From contig DASXUC010000061.1 of assembly GCA_036505015.1 (NCBI GenBank), positions 1 to 40,556 on the forward strand: a stretch of 40,556 nucleotides of DNA, given 5' to 3'. The notes under the pieces are model-generated. The model was given only the letters and a program-made list of their open reading frames with translations, ran no database searches and had not been told where the DNA came from. Positions within the stretch are counted from its first letter, which is position 1, and the number at the start of each line of letters is the position of its first letter. Of this stretch, positions 36,590 through 40,556 are shown in pieces. This DNA is from DASXUC01 sp036505015 (GTDB lineage: Bacteria > Sysuimicrobiota > Sysuimicrobiia > Sysuimicrobiales > Kaftiobacteriaceae). Both the position numbers and the translations under genes were made by a program.

Positions 36590-36669
36590 ATCGAGAATCG
36601 TGAATCGGAGGGCAAGACCGAACAGAGCCCGCTGAAGTGGCGATTCACCATTCACAATTCACGATTCAC
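36579..36669. repeat. Inverted pair of period-7 tandem arrays (locus D)
   Basis: The left arm is four units at 36579-36606: GTGAATC, GTGAATC, GAGAATC, GTGAATC. The right arm is four units at 36642-36669: GATTCAC, CATTCAC, AATTCAC, GATTCAC, the exact reverse complement core. The gap is 35 nt. The selB stop codon (36587-36589) lies in the second unit, and tRNA-Sec begins 9 nt after the right arm. Confidence 0.9.
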
Positions 36670-36678
36670 CAATCAAGG

Positions 36679-36773
36679 GGAGGGCAGTGGGGGCTGGTGC
36701 CCCTTCCGGTCTTCAAAACCGGCGGGAGGCCGGTTTGGTCTCCGGTGCGTTCGATTCGCACGGCCCTCCGCCA
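36679..36773 (+). tRNA. selC: tRNA-Sec (anticodon TCA)
   Basis: The fold is that of bacterial selenocysteine tRNA. The acceptor is GGAGGGC (36679-36685) with its partner before discriminator G36770 and encoded CCA (36771-36773). A 6-bp D stem with a 4-nt loop spans 36689-36704. The anticodon stem is CCGGT/ACCGG with loop CTTCAAA, anticodon TCA at 36713-36715. A long 7-bp variable arm spans about 36724-36743, and a 5-bp T stem (GTGCG/CGCAC) has loop TTCGATT. The eighth acceptor pair, normally present, is an A36686-G36762 mismatch. It follows selA-selB, completing the local selenocysteine cassette. Confidence 0.95.
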
Positions 36774-36853
36774 TGTTCCACCTTGGCATAGCGCGTGCTC
36801 CTATCTGAATTAGACGTCCGGCAGGAATGATGCCGTCGGGGAGGTGAACTTGT

Positions 36854-37339
36854 GTGAGCATAGCCATGTCGACCCCAGAGGAACGGATCAAGAAAGCGGT
36901 TGAAGCGGCGCGCCAGACGAAAGCCGCGGCGGACGCCAAAGCCCAGGCGGAGCAAGCCGCCCGGGAAGCCACGTTGAAGCATCTGTGGCAGCGCGCGGAA
37001 GCGATAGGACAGAAGTGCCGCGCGCGGGCCCGGGAGCTCGCCGATGCCGGGCGCGTCAGGGTGCACATCCTCCTCGAACGGCGCCGGGATCGGGAGGACA
37101 TGGAGCCTGCGTTTCTCCTCACCATTGGCAGGCCCGCGAAGGGGATGAGGGGCATCCGGGCCATTCCGCAGGCTGATGGGCAGTGGACCATTCGAGTCTT
37201 CGACGGTGACACCGCATCGCATCCGATCGCCGATGACGCGACGTTTGAGCATGCGATGGACGAGATTCTCGAACCCCTGGTGACCGAGGCGGCGGTCGCG
37301 GTGGCGAAGGGGGAAGAGCCCCCCGGAGAGTTTCGCTAG
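36854..37339 (+). CDS. Hypothetical protein, unrecognised
   Basis: A 161-residue product from GTG 36854, preceded by a strong GGGGAGGTGA at 36838-36847, so translation is well supported. The first 65 residues are a highly charged Ala/Lys/Arg/Glu helix, likely amphipathic or coiled. The rest (from about RVRVHILLERRRDRED) looks mixed alpha/beta with FLLTIGRPAKGMRGIRAIP and WTIRVFDGDT. No membrane segment, signal peptide, Cys or known motif is seen. It lies between tRNA-Sec and a convergent diguanylate cyclase gene, overlapping the latter by 4 nt at the 3' ends. I see no function. Confidence 0.75.
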   Translation: MSIAMSTPEERIKKAVEAARQTKAAADAKAQAEQAAREATLKHLWQRAEAIGQKCRARARELADAGRVRVHILLERRRDREDMEPAFLLTIGRPAKGMRGIRAIPQADGQWTIRVFDGDTASHPIADDATFEHAMDEILEPLVTEAAVAVAKGEEPPGEFR

Positions 37340-38442
37340 ACGGCGGCCAGCCGCACCAGATTGCGGCCGTCCTGCTTCGCGGCGTAGAGGGCTTCGTCGG
37401 CGCGCATCACCAGCGTGTCGTACTCCTGCCCGTCCTCGGGGCAGGAGGCGACGCCGATCGAGATCGTCATCTTCCCTCGCGGCATGACGTCCTCGTCTTT
37501 GAACGGATGCTCCTCGACGATGTGCCGGAGGCGCTCCATCGCCACCACGGCGGCATCCTTCGTGGAGCCGGGCATGACCAGGGCAAATTCCTCGCCCCCG
37601 TAGCGCGCCAGCAGGTCGCTGCTGCGAATCTGCCGGCGCATCACCTCGGCAAGTTCTTGCAGGATCAGATCGCCCGCGACGTGGCCGAAATTGTCGTTGT
37701 AGCGCTTGAAGAAATCGAGATCGATGATCGCCAGCGTGCACTGGCCCCCATACCGCTGGATGCGGGTGATCTCCATCCGCAGCACGTGCTCGAACTGCCG
37801 GCGGTTGAACAATCCCGTCAGCGGGTCGGTGATGGCCTGCTCATGCAGCTCACGGCGCAGCGCGCGGTTCTCTTCGCGCTGACGGAGCAGCCGCTCAAAC
37901 ACCACCCCGATGTACAGGTTGACCGCCAGAAACGCGGCGGCGACCAGCATCTCGAACGGCACGGACACCGGCACGCCGCTGTTGATGTACAGCGCCACCA
38001 CGACCAGGTAGCCCGCGGTCATGACCAGGCTGAGGATCAAGACCCCGATGAAGCCGATCAGCCCGGCCACGAACACCAGTGAGGCGAACCAGCCCATCAA
38101 CAGCAGCAGCCTCGCGCCGGGCGCCGAATACATGTACAGGCTGAGCAGCACGGCGTTGACCAGCATCGGGACGTACACGTAGTGGGGATCCCACGCGATG
38201 CGCCGGTCCAGACCGAAGCGCGGGACCGCCCACAGCGCGGCCTGACAGAGGGCGGTGGCCCCGAGCAGCACCGCCCAATGCTGCGCCGAGAGGGGGTGCG
38301 AGCCATACACGGACAGCCAGAGGATGACCGCCAGGGCCAGCACATATCCGGCTGAGGCGAGAAGGACGCCGCGCTGTTTTTCGTGGCTTGGGGCGGTTGT
38401 CAGAATCGAGTCAGCAACCCGGGCTGACATATTGGACTGCAT
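37336..38442 (-). CDS. Membrane diguanylate cyclase (GGDEF)
   Basis: Makes the second messenger cyclic di-GMP from GTP. The 368-residue product has five or six hydrophobic segments in residues 25-190, a short coiled linker (ERLLRQREENRALRRELHEQA), and a GGDEF domain from DPLTGLFNRRQFE to the end. The active site is RYGGEEF (GGEEF at 282-286), and an allosteric inhibition site RSSD lies exactly five residues before it, so it should be active and product-inhibited. The membrane part has no recognised sensor. It is the only minus-strand gene here, divergent from mutS (86 nt apart) and tail-to-tail with the unknown gene. Confidence 0.95.
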   Translation of the reverse strand: MQSNMSARVADSILTTAPSHEKQRGVLLASAGYVLALAVILWLSVYGSHPLSAQHWAVLLGATALCQAALWAVPRFGLDRRIAWDPHYVYVPMLVNAVLLSLYMYSAPGARLLLLMGWFASLVFVAGLIGFIGVLILSLVMTAGYLVVVALYINSGVPVSVPFEMLVAAAFLAVNLYIGVVFERLLRQREENRALRRELHEQAITDPLTGLFNRRQFEHVLRMEITRIQRYGGQCTLAIIDLDFFKRYNDNFGHVAGDLILQELAEVMRRQIRSSDLLARYGGEEFALVMPGSTKDAAVVAMERLRHIVEEHPFKDEDVMPRGKMTISIGVASCPEDGQEYDTLVMRADEALYAAKQDGRNLVRLAAV

Positions 38443-38528
38443 CGTTCCACGCCCGGCCCGGCTTTTCCTGTGGGCCTAGGGAACCGCACGCCGGCGACGA
38501 AAAGGACCTCGGCGCCGCGCGCCATCCG

Positions 38529-40556
38529 ATGCGCACCGACCCCACCCCGATGCTCAAGCAGTACCACGAGCTCAAAGCCCGCTACCCGGGCGCACTGCTC
38601 ATGTTCCGGTTGGGGGACTTCTACGAGCTCTTCTACGACGACGCTCAGGTCGCCGCGGGTGTACTGGACATCACCTTGACCTCCCGCGAAATCGGCAAAG
38701 GGTCGCGCATCCCGATGTGCGGGGTCCCCCACCACGCCCTCAACGTCTACCTGGCCCGCCTCGTGGAACGGGGGTACCGGGTGGCGGTGTGCGATCAACT
38801 GGAAGACCCCCGGCTGGCCAAGGGACTGGTGAAACGCGATGTCGTCAGGGTCGTGACGCCGGGGACCGTCATCGACCCGGCGGCGCTGCCGCGAGGCGCC
38901 AACCATTATCTGGCGGCGGTGCTCCCCGGCGAGCAGCAGTGGGGACTGGCGATCTGCGATCTCTCCACCGGCGAGTTCCAGATCGGTGAGCTCAGCGGGG
39001 AGCATGCTGCAGACGCGGTCGCGGAGGAGCTGGCCCGCATCGACGCGCGTGAAGTACTGGTCCCCGACGACGTCCGTGACCGTCTTGCCGGCCTGCTGGA
39101 TCCCCGCGCCGCATTGACCCCGCTGGACCGCTGGCGGTTCGACGCGGCCCTGACCCGCCAGACCCTGCTCGCCCACTTCGGTGTGGTCAGCCTGGAGGGA
39201 TATGGGGCCGAGGGCCTTCCGGCGGCGGCCGCGGCGGCCGGGTGCCTGCTGCAGTATCTGAAGGATACGCAGCTGAGCCCGCTCGCCCACATTCGCACGA
39301 TGACGACCTACGCGACCACGGACGCGCTCGTTCTCGACGCATCAACCCGACGAAACCTTGAAATCGTCCGCAACCTGGCCGACGGCGGCGCGGCCGGCAC
39401 ATTGCTCGGGGTGCTCGACGCCACGGTCACCGGCATGGGCGCGCGCAAACTTCGCCAGTGGCTGCTGCAACCCCTCATGCAGCGCGCGGCGATCGAGTAC
39501 CGGTTCGACGCGGTCGACCACCTGGTCCAGCATCCGCGGACTCGGGAGGGGGGGCGGGCGGCGCTGAAGGGCGTGGCCGACGTGGAGCGATTGGTCGGCC
39601 GCGCCGGCCACGGGTCGGCCACGCCGCGCGATCTGACCGCGCTCGCGGCGGCCATCCGGAAACTCCCGGCCCTGCGCGCGCTGCTGGCCGAAATCGGGGT
39701 TCCCTTCCTTCAGGATGTGCACCGAGCCATCGGGACCCACGACGAGACGGCCGCACTGATCGAGCGGGCGATCGCCGACCAAGCGCCGGCCGCCGTCCAA
39801 TCCGGGGGCGTGATCCGCGACGGCTTCAACACCGAACTCGACGCGCTCCGGCGCACGGCGCGGACGGGTAAGACTTGGATCGCGGAATTCGAAGCCGCGG
39901 AGCGAAGCCGCACGGGCATCAAGTCGCTGAAGGTCGGCTTTAACAAAGTCTTCGGATACTACCTCGAGGTCAGCAACACCCACCTCGGCGCCGTCCCCAC
40001 CGAGTACATCCGCAAGCAGACGCTGACCGGCGGCGAGCGCTTCATCACGCCGGACATGAAGGAACGGGAAGCGGCGATCCTCGGGGCGGAAGAGCGCAGC
40101 ATGGTCGTCGAGGACGAACTCTTCAAAGGCGTCCGCGACGCGGTGGCGGCCGTCGCCGGACCGCTGCTGCAGACGGCCCGCGCCGTCGCCGAACTGGATG
40201 CCGTGGCCGCACTCGCGGAGGTCGCCGCCGCGGCACATTATGTCCGGCCGGTGGTCACAGACGAGCCGATGCTCGACATCCGTGGCGGGCGCCATCCGGT
40301 CGTCGAGCGCGCGTTGGGCGCGCAGCGGTTTGTGCCCAACGACGTGCTCGTCTCCGGGGCCGACCGTGCCATCGTGCTTGTCACCGGTCCCAACATGGCC
40401 GGCAAATCGACCTATCTCCGGCAGACCGCGCTCATCGTCCTGATGGCCCAGATTGGCTCCTTTGTCCCCGCCGAACGCGCCACGATCGGGCTGGTCGACC
40501 GGATCTTCACCCGCATCGGTGCCACAGACGACATCGCCACGGGGCGCAGTACGTTC
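38529..40556 (+). CDS. mutS: DNA mismatch repair protein MutS, 3' end cut by window
   Basis: MutS finds mismatches and recruits MutL. The visible 676 codons start MRTDPTPMLKQYHELK. The mismatch-recognition motif LGDFYELFYDDA (about 33-44, with the Phe-x-Glu wedge) comes next, then the connector, lever and clamp domains. The ATPase begins with Walker A GPNMAGKST near residue 622, followed by QTALIVLMAQIGSFVPA and the start of the RIFTRIGATDDIATGRSTF segment, where the window ends before Walker B. No in-frame stop is present. ATG 38529 fits the family start, though there is no clear ribosome site. It is divergent from the GGDEF gene; mutL is not visible. Confidence 0.97.
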   Translation, partial: MRTDPTPMLKQYHELKARYPGALLMFRLGDFYELFYDDAQVAAGVLDITLTSREIGKGSRIPMCGVPHHALNVYLARLVERGYRVAVCDQLEDPRLAKGLVKRDVVRVVTPGTVIDPAALPRGANHYLAAVLPGEQQWGLAICDLSTGEFQIGELSGEHAADAVAEELARIDAREVLVPDDVRDRLAGLLDPRAALTPLDRWRFDAALTRQTLLAHFGVVSLEGYGAEGLPAAAAAAGCLLQYLKDTQLSPLAHIRTMTTYATTDALVLDASTRRNLEIVRNLADGGAAGTLLGVLDATVTGMGARKLRQWLLQPLMQRAAIEYRFDAVDHLVQHPRTREGGRAALKGVADVERLVGRAGHGSATPRDLTALAAAIRKLPALRALLAEIGVPFLQDVHRAIGTHDETAALIERAIADQAPAAVQSGGVIRDGFNTELDALRRTARTGKTWIAEFEAAERSRTGIKSLKVGFNKVFGYYLEVSNTHLGAVPTEYIRKQTLTGGERFITPDMKEREAAILGAEERSMVVEDELFKGVRDAVAAVAGPLLQTARAVAELDAVAALAEVAAAAHYVRPVVTDEPMLDIRGGRHPVVERALGAQRFVPNDVLVSGADRAIVLVTGPNMAGKSTYLRQTALIVLMAQIGSFVPAERATIGLVDRIFTRIGATDDIATGRSTF

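Noticed and set aside
36575..36620. Readthrough of the selB TGA as selenocysteine
   Set aside because: The stop sits in a tandem array, the frame after it is short and repeat-derived, and SelB is already full length.
36579..36669. CRISPR array
   Set aside because: The repeats are 7 nt with no spacers between them and no cas genes nearby; they are tandem arrays in inverted pairs.
36783..36811. TTGGCA-17-TGAATT promoter before the unknown gene
   Set aside because: The -10 match is only 3 of 6, too weak to call beside many chance matches.
37308..37332. GGGGG-AAGAG-CCCCC hairpin as a shared terminator for the convergent genes
   Set aside because: It lies inside the coding end of the unknown gene and lacks a T run on either strand.

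Overview
This is a GC-rich, almost gap-free bacterial chromosome segment. Thirty-one of the 32 protein genes lie on the + strand; the exception is one diguanylate cyclase near the right end. The gene order is that of Firmicutes and related Terrabacteria: rpsO-pnp-M16 peptidase, dap genes, ftsK, BMP/ABC transporter, rodZ-cinA-recA, rny-ymdB, mutS. The recA promoter carries a Gram-positive type LexA site of the CGAAC-N4-GTTTG form. No sporulation genes such as spoVS or dpaAB appear at their usual places in this neighbourhood. The solute-binding protein has a plain Sec signal and no lipobox. I infer a deep-branching, GC-rich, probably uncultivated relative of Firmicutes/Armatimonadota-type lineages, but I cannot name a taxon.

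Layout. 1-2901: rpsO with a structured leader, an internal terminator, and pnp. 2950-8355: M16 peptidase, then dapB-asd-dapG-dapA (aspartate to lysine/diaminopimelate). 8348-12124: family 4 uracil-DNA glycosylase, uppP, ftsK. 12137-18949: a leader that can fold to sequester its ribosome binding site, then a BMP-type nucleoside ABC importer joined to psuK-psuG, which together suggest pseudouridine (or general nucleoside) import and breakdown. 18988-21634: rodZ-like, cinA, thpR. 21669-29805: a LexA-controlled repair operon with recA, recX, a one-chain UvrD-type helicase with an iron-sulfur nuclease, and a YhaO/YhaN nuclease-ATPase pair. 29807-36589: rny (probably starting at ATC), ymdB, a PHP phosphoesterase, a tiny zinc-ribbon membrane protein, selA and selB. 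36679-36773: tRNA-Sec. 36854-40556: an unknown protein, a GGDEF protein on the minus strand, and mutS, cut by the window end.

The least explained signals are in the non-coding DNA. Four gene junctions carry short tandem arrays of period 7 (three loci) or 9 (one locus). The unit sequence differs at each locus. Each array starts at or within about 10 nt of the upstream stop codon, and three of the four have an inverted partner array 26-46 nt away, next to or inside the next gene. The second signal is the leader at 12137-12233 before the nucleoside-binding protein gene: a bulged 14-bp stem encloses two smaller hairpins and buries the Shine-Dalgarno sequence, and it competes with an alternative 10-bp hairpin. 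The rpsO leader shows a simpler version of the same logic. Two genes (rny and the uracil-DNA glycosylase) appear to lack a canonical start codon where their protein families require one.
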